This document shows, piece after piece, positions 43,331 to 51,040 of a DNA stretch of 55,746 nucleotides (positions within the stretch are counted from its first letter, which is position 1; each line of letters starts with the position of its first letter). The translations under genes were made by a program, and so were the position numbers. Source of the DNA: Limimaricola cinnabarinus. GTDB taxonomy: Bacteria; Pseudomonadota; Alphaproteobacteria; Rhodobacterales; Rhodobacteraceae. The notes beneath the pieces were generated by a model, which was not told where the DNA came from, did no database searches, and saw only the letters and a list, made by a program, of their open reading frames with translations. Where the stretch lies: assembly GCF_002723615.1 (NCBI RefSeq), contig NZ_KZ304969.1, forward strand, positions 1-55,746, read 5' to 3'.

Positions 43331-44178
43331 GCGCCCCCCGAGCGCGGCACCGCCATCAGCCAGTCGCTTCCCGGCAGGTCGGGAAAGCCGCGGAAATTTA
43401 GGAAGTTGTCGAATTTCAGCCGGCAGGTTTCGGCCCGCTTGTCGCAGCCCGCGACAAGCCGCAGCCGCGTGCCCGGCGCGAGCGTGGCGGCAAGGGGCCG
43501 CCACAGCTCGACGATGCGCGCACCCGCCTCCTGCCGGTCCTCTCGGATCGGCGCGAGGAGCCCGGCCCCCGGCCCCTCCAGAACCTCGACATGGCCATGG
43601 GCGAACCAGCCCTGCGCCGGACCCTCGGCCCAGTCGAAGCGCAGCCTCGCGCCATCGGCAAAACCGAGGCTGCGCTCGACCGAGACGCCCGGCTGCGCGG
43701 TATCGACGCCGCAGCGCGCATCGCCCAGAACCGCGTCGCAGCGCGGCTGGTAGACCCGGCCGAGCGGCCGGTTCAGCGCATCCGACAGCCCGCGCAGCTC
43801 GGCGCGAAACACCGTGCCGTCGCGGCGGATCTCGCCCAGATGCCCGCGAAACTCCAGCGCGCGCTCCTCGGGGTCGGCCCAGTTCACCCGCCAGACGCGC
43901 AGCTCCGCGCCATCGAGCCGCCCTTGCGCGATCTCGGCCTCGCTCACGCCCGCATCCGAAATCGCGCCCAGCGCCTCGCCCGTATCGGCGGCGAGCCCCG
44001 CGCCCTGCACCAGCGCGCTCGCGCTCATGCCGGTCTCTGGGCGAAACGCGATGCCCTCGAAGGCCAGCGGGCGGTCGTGATCGGTGAAGCCGCGCACCAG
44101 CCCGTCGGCGCGGCTCAGCGCCCAGGCGCGGCACAGCGTCGTCACCCCGCCTTGCAGATGCGCCTCGAGCCCGCTCAT
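43327..44178 (-). CDS. GTA g13: tail hub protein (DUF2163)
   Basis: A 283-residue baseplate hub component. It begins HLQGGVTTLCRAWALSRADG and has the DUF2163 signature FTDHDRPLAFEG near the N-terminus, then QPRCDAVLGDARCGVD with paired cysteines and GCDKRAETCRLKFDNFLNFRGFPDLP at the C-terminal end. The Cys cluster is thought to bind an iron-sulphur cluster or metal in the RcGTA hub. It is coupled to g12 and g14 by four-base overlaps. Confidence 0.92.
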   Translation of the reverse strand: MSGLEAHLQGGVTTLCRAWALSRADGLVRGFTDHDRPLAFEGIAFRPETGMSASALVQGAGLAADTGEALGAISDAGVSEAEIAQGRLDGAELRVWRVNWADPEERALEFRGHLGEIRRDGTVFRAELRGLSDALNRPLGRVYQPRCDAVLGDARCGVDTAQPGVSVERSLGFADGARLRFDWAEGPAQGWFAHGHVEVLEGPGAGLLAPIREDRQEAGARIVELWRPLAATLAPGTRLRLVAGCDKRAETCRLKFDNFLNFRGFPDLPGSDWLMAVPRSGGA

Positions 44179-44819
44179 GCCCGGATCTCCACCACCGGGA
44201 TCTCGGGCAGCGTCCCCGCCTCGAACCCCGCGACCGAGCCGATGAGCGTCTCGGTGTCGAAGCGCGCGGGCACGTCGAATTCGAACCCCGCGGTGACGAG
44301 CGCCCCGACCGGGGGGGCCACGTCGAAGCGCAGGACCCCCGTGGCGTGATCCACGACGACGCCCGCGCCCTCCGCCACCGGATCGCCATCGACCGCGATG
44401 CGCAGGCTGCCCGGCACGGGCCGCGTGATCGGGCGCAGATAGGGATGCGCGTCCTCGCCATAGCGCTTGACCAGCTGGAAGGCGGTGGTCTCGCCATCGC
44501 CGAGGCCGACCTGCTGATCGAGCGCGTCGATGGGGCGGCCGGGCGGGGCCGAGCGCCAGTCGAGCCAGTCCTTCCAGCGAAAACCGTAAAGCGGCCCGCG
44601 CCGCGCCTCGAAGAAGGCCAGCACCGCCTGCACGTCCTCGATCGCGCGCAGGCCCAGCCCCGCATCATAGCGCCGCCGGGCATGGGCCCAGGGCGTGTTG
44701 CGCTCCTCGTGACCATTGGCGAGGGTGACGATATCGGTGCGCCGCTCCGGCCCGCCCGAAGCGCCGAAGCTCAGCGCCACGGGAAACTGCACGTCGTGGA
44801 ATGCCTGCGCGGATGCCAT
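44175..44819 (-). CDS. GTA g12: distal tail protein (DUF2460)
   Basis: A 214-residue protein that forms the ring joining the tail tube to the hub. The DUF2460 features are clear: FHDVQFPVALSFGASGGPERRTDIVTL at the start, RNTPWAHARRRYDAGLGLR, FRWKDWLDWRS and FELVKRYG-like FQLVKRYG, ending in EIPVVEIR. ATG 44819 is chosen because GAGGGAGAGAGAC precedes it; an upstream in-frame start at 44834 is weaker. It is separated from g11 by 11 bases. Confidence 0.92.
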   Translation of the reverse strand: MASAQAFHDVQFPVALSFGASGGPERRTDIVTLANGHEERNTPWAHARRRYDAGLGLRAIEDVQAVLAFFEARRGPLYGFRWKDWLDWRSAPPGRPIDALDQQVGLGDGETTAFQLVKRYGEDAHPYLRPITRPVPGSLRIAVDGDPVAEGAGVVVDHATGVLRFDVAPPVGALVTAGFEFDVPARFDTETLIGSVAGFEAGTLPEIPVVEIRA

Positions 44820-44830
44820 GTCTCTCTCCC

Positions 44831-45445
44831 TCACCTGTCGCGGCGGCCGCGATCGACGGCGCGCGCGATCTGCGCCGCCACCTGCCCGCGCGAGCGCCTG
44901 AAGCCTTCGACATCGGGCGTGGTGATGTTGACCGTCACCCGCGCCCCGCCGCCACCGCCGCCCGCGGCGACGCCGAGCCGCCCGTCGGGCCCGCGCTGAA
45001 GCGGCAGGATCGCCTCGGGGCCCGCCTCGCCCATCAGCCCCGCGCCGCCGCGCATCGGAAAGGCCACCGGCCCCGAGACCACGCCGCCGCCCGAGAAGAC
45101 GCCGCCCCGCGCGAAGGGCATCAGCCCCGAGACGAGGCCGTTCACGCCCTGGGCCATGAGCCCGCCGAGCCCGTCGGTCACCGGGCGCATCGCCTTGTCA
45201 TAGACGGTGGAGGACATCGCCCCCGCCAGCCCCCTGAGCGCCGCGCCGGGCGATGCGCCCTCGAACAATACGCCGTCGATGGCGCGGCGCAGCCCGCCCG
45301 AAAAGCCGCGCTCCAGCCTGCCCAGATCGCGCGTCGTCTCCGCCAGCCCGGCGCGCATCCGCGCCAGCTCGCGCGAGAAGCTGTCGGCCATGCTGCCGGT
45401 GTCCTCCATAGCGCGTTCCAGCGCCTCGAACTCGTCCTCGGTCAT
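44831..45445 (-). CDS. GTA g11: short tail tape-measure protein
   Basis: A 204-residue protein of the phage tape-measure type. It is short, as expected for the short GTA tail. The N-terminal half is helical (FEALERAMEDTGSMADSFSRELARMRAGLAETTRDLGRLERGFS), the middle has hydrophobic Gly-rich segments (GLGGLMAQGVNGLVSGLM and FARGGVFSGGGVVSGPVAFPMRGGAGLMGEAGPEAILPL, a motif of tape-measure C-termini), and the end is basic. It starts in ATGA overlap with g10.1. Confidence 0.88.
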   Translation of the reverse strand: MTEDEFEALERAMEDTGSMADSFSRELARMRAGLAETTRDLGRLERGFSGGLRRAIDGVLFEGASPGAALRGLAGAMSSTVYDKAMRPVTDGLGGLMAQGVNGLVSGLMPFARGGVFSGGGVVSGPVAFPMRGGAGLMGEAGPEAILPLQRGPDGRLGVAAGGGGGGARVTVNITTPDVEGFRRSRGQVAAQIARAVDRGRRDR

Positions 45446-45627
45446 GCTTTCTCCTCATCCGGGTAGTCGCGGCACAGCGCCTCGAAGCGCGCGCGCCCCA
45501 TCGGTGCGGGGGCCATCGGGCCGAGCATCAGCCGCAGCTCGGCGGGCGTCAGCGCCCAGAACTCGCACGGCCTGAGCCCCAGCCCGCCGATCCCGGCGCG
45601 CATCATCGCCGCCCAGTCGAGCCGCAT
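45442..45627 (-). CDS. GTA g10.1: small tail-assembly protein
   Basis: A 61-residue protein beginning MRLDWAAMMRAGIGGLGL and containing FWALTPAELRLMLG, the hallmark of the phage tail-assembly chaperone family found at this place in GTA clusters (rcc01693-like). ATG 45627 shares a base with the g10 stop; a GTG at 45630 is an equal alternative. It lies just before the tape-measure gene, where tailed phages encode chaperones for that protein. Confidence 0.82.
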   Translation of the reverse strand: MRLDWAAMMRAGIGGLGLRPCEFWALTPAELRLMLGPMAPAPMGRARFEALCRDYPDEEKA

Positions 45628-45941
45628 CACGCAAGCTCGCCGAAGGCGCGCGCCACCAGAAGCGCCGCGAGCCGCGCCGCCTCGACCGGGCCGCCCTCGA
45701 TCTCGGCGGCCACGAGGTCGGCGGCCCGGCCCGGCCAGCCGCCGCCCCGAAGCCCCGCGACGATCAGCGCCATGACGTCGCGCGCCGAAACCGCGCCGCC
45801 CTCCAGCCGGGCCAGCAGGGCTGCGATGCTGTCGCAGCCCAGACCCTCCTCAAGCTCGGCCAGGGCGCCCAGCGTCAGCTTCATGACGCGCGGATGCCCG
45901 TCGAGCACCAGCGCCACCTCACCGGCCAGGGGGTTGGCCAT
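45627..45941 (-). CDS. GTA g10: tail-assembly chaperone-like protein
   Basis: A 104-residue protein. MANPLAGEVALVLDGHPRVMKLTLGALAELEEGLG is the conserved GTA opening, with a beta-hairpin then a helix; the rest (VMALIVAGLRGGGW, AARLAALLVARAF) is helical. It belongs to the small GTA family placed between the tail tube and the tape measure. It overlaps g9 and g10.1 by one base each (TGATG). Confidence 0.85.
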   Translation of the reverse strand: MANPLAGEVALVLDGHPRVMKLTLGALAELEEGLGCDSIAALLARLEGGAVSARDVMALIVAGLRGGGWPGRAADLVAAEIEGGPVEAARLAALLVARAFGELA

Positions 45942-46354
45942 CAGAGCGCCGCCTCGAAGCGCAGCGGCCCGGCCGAGACCAGCGCGATCTCGAAGCTGGC
46001 CTCGTTGTCATGGTTGCCCGCATAGTCGATCGAGGCGATCTGGAAGGCGCCGGTCATGGTGCCGAAATCCGGGATCACCACCTGGAACTCCGGCGTCTCG
46101 CCGTCGAAGAAGATCTGCCGCGCGCGGGCGTCGGTATCCGCGTCGCGAAACACGCCCGCGCCCGATATGGCGGCGCTGCGCACGCCCGCGCCGCCCAGCA
46201 CCTCGCGCCAGCCCGCGCTGCCCAGATGGGTCACGTCGATGCTCTGGGCATTGAGCGACAGCCGCGTCGCGCGCAGCCCCGCCATGGTCTCGAACAGCCC
46301 GTCGCCGGTCATGTCGATCTTGAGCAGGAGATCCCTGCCGTTCTGAGCCGCCAT
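45941..46354 (-). CDS. GTA g9: major tail (tube) protein
   Basis: A 137-residue major tail protein of the TP901-1 type. The opening AAQNGRDLLLKIDMTGDGLFETMAGLR, the segment SIDVTHLGSAGWRE, and EFQVVIPDFGTMTGAFQI all match GTA tube proteins. It polymerises into the tube of the GTA tail. ATG 46354 has AAGGAGGG nine to sixteen bases upstream; an in-frame start at 46468 lies inside g8. It starts 23 bases after the g8 stop. Confidence 0.92.
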   Translation of the reverse strand: MAAQNGRDLLLKIDMTGDGLFETMAGLRATRLSLNAQSIDVTHLGSAGWREVLGGAGVRSAAISGAGVFRDADTDARARQIFFDGETPEFQVVIPDFGTMTGAFQIASIDYAGNHDNEASFEIALVSAGPLRFEAAL

Positions 46355-46377
46355 TGCTGCGCCCTCCTTGATGATGT

Positions 46378-46788
46378 TCAGACGTCCTCGCTCAGCGCGC
46401 GGAACACGAGATCCACCCGCCGCGCATCGCCGCTGCCCGTCCGCCGCGCCCGCGCGCGCGCGAACCACAGCCCCACCAGCCGCCCGCGCGACAAGGCGGG
46501 CGGCGGGCCCGACAGCGCGTCCGAGATCGCCGCCGCCGCCTGCTTGGCGGCGCGAAACCCGGCCGCGTCGCTGACCACGCTCACCGTGAATTCATGCGCC
46601 GCCCCCGCCGCCGTGCCGCTCGAGGCGTCGCGCGCCTTTTCCGCGCCCAGCACCGCGTAGAGCGGCGGCAGCGGGCCCGCGGGCAGCGCGTCGTAGATCG
46701 CCGCGCCCAGAAGCTCGGTGAGCGGCGCATGCGCGGTCAGGCGGGCATAGATCGCCGCCTGCAGCGCCTCGGCCATCGCATAGCTCAT
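46378..46788 (-). CDS. GTA g8: tail terminator protein (DUF3168)
   Basis: A 136-residue protein with the DUF3168 pattern: MSYAMAEALQAAIYARLTA, LTELLGAAIYDALPAG, YAVLGAEKARDAS and HEFTVSVVSDAAGFRAAKQ. It caps the tail tube at the head end in the RcGTA particle. Its ATG overlaps the g7 stop in ATGA. Confidence 0.9.
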   Translation of the reverse strand: MSYAMAEALQAAIYARLTAHAPLTELLGAAIYDALPAGPLPPLYAVLGAEKARDASSGTAAGAAHEFTVSVVSDAAGFRAAKQAAAAISDALSGPPPALSRGRLVGLWFARARARRTGSGDARRVDLVFRALSEDV

Positions 46789-47123
46789 CGCGCCACCTCC
46801 TCCTCGGCCTCGCAGACGAGGTATCGCCCCTCGGCATCGAGCTCGCGCACCGCGCGGATCGCGTAGATCCGCCCGCCCTCGCGCAGCCGCTGCTCGGGCG
46901 CGGGGCGCATCGTCGATCCCTGCGGCGCGGCGCGGATGGTGATGCGCAAGAGCACCCGGCTCAGCGCCGCGCCCAGACCGTCGAGATCGCGCCCCGAGCG
47001 CGCCTCCACCCGCGCCCAGAGCGTGCCCAGCGCGGTCCAGCCCTGCACGAAGCCGCCCGCGCCGTCGGGCGCGCGCAGCGGCGCTTCGAGCACAAGCGCC
47101 CGGTTCAGCCGCACCGGCCTCAT
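46785..47123 (-). CDS. GTA g7: head closure (stopper) protein
   Basis: A 112-residue phage head-tail joining protein. It begins RPVRLNRALVLEAPLRAPDGAGGFVQGWTALGTLWARVE, the family's conserved strand-turn-strand layout, then RVLLRITIRAAPQGS and a C-terminal beta unit RYLVCEAEEEV. It seals the connector after DNA packaging. It overlaps g6 and g8 by four bases each. Confidence 0.9.
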   Translation of the reverse strand: MRPVRLNRALVLEAPLRAPDGAGGFVQGWTALGTLWARVEARSGRDLDGLGAALSRVLLRITIRAAPQGSTMRPAPEQRLREGGRIYAIRAVRELDAEGRYLVCEAEEEVAR

Positions 47124-47716
47124 GCTCCGCGCCCCGACAGCCGCAGGCTGCGGAACCGCTCGGTCAGCGCGGTGACGCCGAAGGGCATGCAGCCCGGGCC
47201 CAGCGCGGTGTCGTGGCGGTATTCGTGGTAATGCGCGGCCAGCATCATCGTCGCCTGCGCCAGATCGGCGGGGATGTCGGCCCAGTTCGGGCCGAAGCCC
47301 GCCTCGAAGCCGATCCGCGCGATCCCGCCCGCCGGGATCGCGGGCAGCGCGACCGAGAGCGCCTCGATCGCGGGCCGCGCGTCATCGGCCACGGCGCGCC
47401 AGCGCCCGGTGGGCACCGGGCTGGTCACGCCCTGCGCGTCGCGCGTCTCGAACGCCGTCACCGCCCGCAGCGGCGCCACGGGGAGCGGCTGGCGCAGCCC
47501 GTCGCGCCAGCGCGCGAGCTCCAGCGCGAAGCCGCGCGCCAGGAGCACCTTGCCGGTGCGCGCCTCGATCGCCGCGATGGCGGCGCGCAGGAAGCCCGCC
47601 AGCACCGCGTCCTGCAACCCGTCCTCGGCAAAGCCGGTGCCGAGCCGCAGATGCGCGCGAAAGCCCTCGATGGGCAGGGCCGTCTCCGGCACGGCCCCCG
47701 TCTCGATCAGTCTCAT
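47120..47716 (-). CDS. GTA g6: head-tail connector (adaptor) protein
   Basis: A 198-residue adaptor that attaches below the portal. FRAHLRLGTGFAEDGLQDAVLAGFLRAAIAAIEARTGKVLL is the phage connector (gp6-like) opening; GFGPNWADIPADLAQATMMLAAHYHEYR is the conserved helix of GTA adaptors. ATG 47716 is preceded by AAAGGACGG at ideal spacing; a GTG at 47719 is also possible. It starts 43 bases after the capsid gene. Confidence 0.9.
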   Translation of the reverse strand: MRLIETGAVPETALPIEGFRAHLRLGTGFAEDGLQDAVLAGFLRAAIAAIEARTGKVLLARGFALELARWRDGLRQPLPVAPLRAVTAFETRDAQGVTSPVPTGRWRAVADDARPAIEALSVALPAIPAGGIARIGFEAGFGPNWADIPADLAQATMMLAAHYHEYRHDTALGPGCMPFGVTALTERFRSLRLSGRGA

Positions 47717-47759
47717 CACCCGTCCTTTCGCACTCGCGAGCCAAGGGCCGGGCCGCCCC

Positions 47760-48929
47760 TCATGGCGGCCCGGCGCCGCACCAGGCGATGCCGAACTTCA
47801 GAAGCTTGATCGCCGCGAAATCGCTCACCGCGCCGCCGACGCGCTTGGTCGCGTAGAAGATCACATGCGGCTTGGCCGAGAACGGATCGCGCAGCACCCG
47901 CAGGTCGGGCCGCTCGGCGATGGTGTAGCCCGCCTCGAAATTGCCGAAGGCCAGCGCGCAGGCATCGGTGCCGATGTCGGGCATGTCCTCGGCGATCAGC
48001 ACCGGGTAGCCCAGCAGCCGCGCGGGCTCCCCCGCCGACAGGCCGTCGGTCCACAGGAAGCGGCCATCGGCGTCCTTGAGCTTGCGCAAGGCGCCCGCGG
48101 TGCGCGAGTTCATCACGAAGCGCGCGCCCGCGCGGTAGGGCGCGCCGAGCCGGTAGACGAGCTCGATCAGCGCATCCACCGGGGCGGCGGGATCGAAGCC
48201 GCCATCGGTGCCGGTGGCGACGTAGCCGAGGCTGCCCCAGGACCAGCCGTCATCATCGACCTGCGGATAGCTCAGGATGCCGGTGGGCTTGTCGACGCCG
48301 TCACCCGAGACGAAGGCCGCGGCCTCGGAGCGGGCGAAGGTGTCGGCGATGCGCCCCGCGAGCCAGCCCTCGATGTCGAAGGCGCTGTCGTCGAGCAGGC
48401 GCTGGCTCGCCTTGGGCAGCGCCGAAAGCTCGTGCAGCGGGATGCTGATCCGGTCGATCTGTGGCGTGCCGGTCTCGGTCCGCGCCGCCGTCTCGCCGGC
48501 CCAGCCGGCGCCCGGCTCGGCATGGTCGATCAGCACGTCGTAGGAGCCCGCATCGACCGCCACCACGCTGGCCACGGCGCGCAGAGAGGCGGTGGAGCCC
48601 AGCACGCCGCGCACCCGCTCGGCGGTCTGCGGATCGACGAGGTAGCCGCCATCGGCGGCGACGGTCGTGCTCATCGCCTTGCCTTCGAGCCCGAGGCCGC
48701 GCAGCCCCTCATCCTCGCCCGAGCGCAGATAGGCGCCGAAGGCGGCGCGGTGCGGCTGGCCCTCGGCCTTGGCTTCGAGGGCGGGGCGCGCGGCGCGCGC
48801 GGTCTTGCGGTCCAGTCTGGTCATCCGGTCGTCCTGTGCCTTGAGTTTCGTGCGGATCTCGGCCGAAAACCGGCCCAGCTCGTCCATCAGCCCGCCGATC
48901 TCGCGGCCAAGCTCGTCATCGTCACGCAT
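47760..48929 (-). CDS. GTA g5: HK97-type major capsid protein
   Basis: A 389-residue precursor. The first 100 or so residues form the coiled-coil delta domain (LGREIGGLMDELGRFSAEIRTKLKAQDDRMTRLDRK), expected to be removed by the g4 protease. The mature domain contains GYLVDPQTAERVRGVL, LIDHAEPGAGWAGE, PLHELSALPKASQRLLDDS, GRIADTFARSEAAAFVSGDGVDKPTGIL, FVMNSRTAGALRKLKD and GYPVLIAEDMPDIG, all standard HK97-fold markers. It overlaps g4 by eight bases. Confidence 0.96.
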   Translation of the reverse strand: MRDDDELGREIGGLMDELGRFSAEIRTKLKAQDDRMTRLDRKTARAARPALEAKAEGQPHRAAFGAYLRSGEDEGLRGLGLEGKAMSTTVAADGGYLVDPQTAERVRGVLGSTASLRAVASVVAVDAGSYDVLIDHAEPGAGWAGETAARTETGTPQIDRISIPLHELSALPKASQRLLDDSAFDIEGWLAGRIADTFARSEAAAFVSGDGVDKPTGILSYPQVDDDGWSWGSLGYVATGTDGGFDPAAPVDALIELVYRLGAPYRAGARFVMNSRTAGALRKLKDADGRFLWTDGLSAGEPARLLGYPVLIAEDMPDIGTDACALAFGNFEAGYTIAERPDLRVLRDPFSAKPHVIFYATKRVGGAVSDFAAIKLLKFGIAWCGAGPP

Positions 48930-49473
48930 CGCGTTCCCCCTCGTTGCCTCTCAGCATTGCCCGCGCCGCGCGCAGCCGCGCGATCAGCGCATCCTCGTGC
49001 TTGGCCCCGACCCGCGCCTCGCGCAGCATCGGAAAGGTCACCAGCGACACCTCCCAAAGCTCCAGCTCGGCGAGGCTGCGGCCCCCGTCCCGCTTCGTCG
49101 CGCGCCGGGTGCGGTAGCCGATCGACAGCCCGTCGATCGCCCCCGCCGCCACCAGCGCCGCCGCCTCCCGGCCCTGCGCCACCTCCGTCAGGATGCGGCC
49201 CCTGACCCACAGCCCGGTCGCGTCCTCGCGCACCTCGTCCCAGACGCCGATCGGGCGCGACGGGTCGTGCTGCCACAGCATCCGCACCCGCCCCCCCGCG
49301 CCCGTCAGCCGGTCGAGCGAGGCGGCATAGGCCCCCGGCTCGACCACGTCGCCGCCCTGGTCGGCCTTGCCGAAAAGCGAGGCATAGCCCGAGATCACCG
49401 CGCCCTCCCCGATCTCCAGCGGCCCGGCCCCCTCCGTGCCGCCCGCGCAGAACTTGCGTTCCAGCTCCATCAT
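48922..49473 (-). CDS. GTA g4: HK97-family prohead protease
   Basis: A 183-residue maturation protease. ISGYASLFGKADQGGDVVEPGAY is the family opening, the catalytic His is in MLWQHDPSRPIG, and the Ser is in GLSIGYRTR. A further Glu/Asp follows in ELWEVSLVTFPM. It processes the capsid precursor made by g5 just downstream. The start is uncertain between ATG 49473, ATG 49470 and a TTG at 49485; GAGGGAGAGG fits 49473 best. Confidence 0.92.
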   Translation of the reverse strand: MMELERKFCAGGTEGAGPLEIGEGAVISGYASLFGKADQGGDVVEPGAYAASLDRLTGAGGRVRMLWQHDPSRPIGVWDEVREDATGLWVRGRILTEVAQGREAAALVAAGAIDGLSIGYRTRRATKRDGGRSLAELELWEVSLVTFPMLREARVGAKHEDALIARLRAARAMLRGNEGERDA

Positions 49474-49481
49474 CCTCTCCC

Positions 49482-49697
49482 TCAAAGCCCCACGATCCCT
49501 TGCGCCGCCTGCGCGCCGATGGCCGCGACGACGCCGTAGACGGCGAGCCAGAGCCGGCGCTCCAGCCGCTCCATCACCGCCTCGATCCGCTCCAGCGTTG
49601 CCGCGACTTGCGCGAATTGCAGCGCCACCAGCCGCTCATGCGCCTCGACCCGCATCCCCGGCGCGCAGGCAAAGCCCGGATCGCGCGGATCATCCAT
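49482..49697 (-). CDS. GTA g3.5: small head-formation protein
   Basis: A 71-residue protein with a polar start (MDDPRDPGFACAPGMRVEAHERL), a helix (ALQFAQVAATLERIEAVMERLERR) and a C-terminal hydrophobic segment (LAVYGVVAAIGAQAAQGI). It matches the small protein between the portal and protease genes in R. capsulatus GTA, where the family is named for head formation. It overlaps the portal stop by eight bases. Confidence 0.8.
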   Translation of the reverse strand: MDDPRDPGFACAPGMRVEAHERLVALQFAQVAATLERIEAVMERLERRLWLAVYGVVAAIGAQAAQGIVGL

Positions 49698-50862
49698 CGG
49701 AGCCGACCTCTCGCGCCGGAAGGCCCAGGAGCGCCCGCTTTTCCGCATCGGTGAGAAACAAGGCCTCCGAGACGCGCCGCCACTGGCCGTCGCGCTCGGC
49801 GGCGAGTGCAGGGACCTGATCGAGATCGACGCGAAGCTCGAACCGCTCCTCCGCGAAATCCGACAGCCATTCGGCCAGGGCCCCCGCGATCCGCGCCATC
49901 AAGGGCAGCACGGTCAGCCGGTAGAAGGCGCGGTTCGCCTCCTGGTAATTGGCATAGGTCGCGTCGCCCGGTATCCCGAGGATCATCGGCGGCACGCCGA
50001 AGGCCACCGCGATCTCCCGCGCCGCCGCCTCCTTGGTCTTCTGGAACTCCATGTCCGAGGGGCTGAACCCCATCGGCTTCCAGTCGAGCCCGCCTTCGAG
50101 CAGCATCGGGCGGCCGGCGTTGCGCGCGCCCTGGTGTTGGCTCTCCATCTCCTCGACCAGCCGGTCGTACTGGTCCGGCGTCAGCCCCGCCTGCCCGTCC
50201 GCGCCGCGATAGACGATCGCGCCCGAGGGGCGCGCGGCGTTGTCCAGAAGCGCCTTGGACCAGGCGGAGGCGGCGTTGTGCACGTCGATCGCCGTGGCCG
50301 CCGCCGACAGGGCAGACAGGCCGTAATGGTCGTCCTGCGGGTGAAAGCTCTTGATATGGCAGACGGGCGAGATGCCGTCCGCGACCGTGAAGCGATGCCT
50401 GGCACCGCCCGCGGCGTAGTCATAGGCGACCGGCCAGCCATCGGCCCCCGGCACCAGCGAAACCCGGTCCGAGCGCAGCACATGCAGCTCGCAAGGCAGC
50501 GCTTCGGTGCCGACCGCCTCGACATAGCCATTGCCGGTCAGCAGGATCTGCCCGACCAGCGCCTCGATCAGCTCGGCCCGCCCCTGGCCGGGGTTGGGCC
50601 GGGCCAGAAGCGACAGTGCGGGGTGCGCGTCATAGCGGCGGCCCCGGTCCTGAAGCATCAGGGGCAGCGCCGCCGCCGCCTCGGAAATGAGCCGCACCGC
50701 GCGAAAGCCCACCGGGTTGCCGACGAAACCCGCGCGGGTGAGCGAAACCGTGTCGCGCGCGCTCCAGGCCGGCCGCCCCGCGCCGGGCCAGGCAAGGCAC
50801 CGCCCCGCCGCAGAGGCCTTGGCCTCGGGTGCCCCCTTGTCGCGCTTGAAGAACTCGAACAT
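49690..50862 (-). CDS. GTA g3: HK97-type portal protein
   Basis: A 390-residue portal, the ring through which DNA enters and leaves the head. Typical portal segments are AFRAVRLISEAAAALPLML (as GFRAVRLISE), ALVGQILLTGNGYVE, IDVHNAASAWSKALLDNAARPSGAIVY, and AREIAVAFGVPPMILGIPGDATYANYQEANRAFYRLTVLPL. ATG 50862 is at the expected MFEFFKR start. A 178-base gap, unusual in this cluster, separates it from the terminase gene. Confidence 0.95.
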   Translation of the reverse strand: MFEFFKRDKGAPEAKASAAGRCLAWPGAGRPAWSARDTVSLTRAGFVGNPVGFRAVRLISEAAAALPLMLQDRGRRYDAHPALSLLARPNPGQGRAELIEALVGQILLTGNGYVEAVGTEALPCELHVLRSDRVSLVPGADGWPVAYDYAAGGARHRFTVADGISPVCHIKSFHPQDDHYGLSALSAAATAIDVHNAASAWSKALLDNAARPSGAIVYRGADGQAGLTPDQYDRLVEEMESQHQGARNAGRPMLLEGGLDWKPMGFSPSDMEFQKTKEAAAREIAVAFGVPPMILGIPGDATYANYQEANRAFYRLTVLPLMARIAGALAEWLSDFAEERFELRVDLDQVPALAAERDGQWRRVSEALFLTDAEKRALLGLPAREVGSDG

Positions 50863-50976
50863 CGCCGCCCCCCGCTGGTCGTCTCATGGCTTGGGGCAGA
50901 GAATGGCAGGCCGGGATTGGGAAAGCCGGAACGCGGCGCGCGGTGGTCCGGGGGGCCGCGCAACACCGGCATGGGA

Positions 50977-51036
50977 GGGGGCTGCCGCCCCCGCCGCGTG
51001 CCGCGGCCCCCCGCGCGTATTTGCAGAAAGATGAAC
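50977..51036 (-). repeat. Rhodobacteraceae-type 3' repeat element between g2 and g3
   Basis: Read on the minus strand right after the g2 stop: TTCATCTTTCTGCAAATAC, then a G/C-rich stretch and a hairpin with arms GGGGGC and GCCCCC (complement of 50977-50992). From memory, this ATCTTTCTG(A/C)AAATAC sequence followed by a G-run and a GGGGG/CCCCC hairpin recurs after many genes in Rhodobacteraceae. It is the only large gap inside the GTA cluster. Confidence 0.5.
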
Positions 51037-51040
51037 AAGG

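Noticed and set aside
42902-44716. 604-codon minus-strand frame that looks like a fusion of g12-g14
   Set aside because: Only its 3' part is g14; the upstream part is the wrong frame of g12 and g13, which have good frames and starts of their own.
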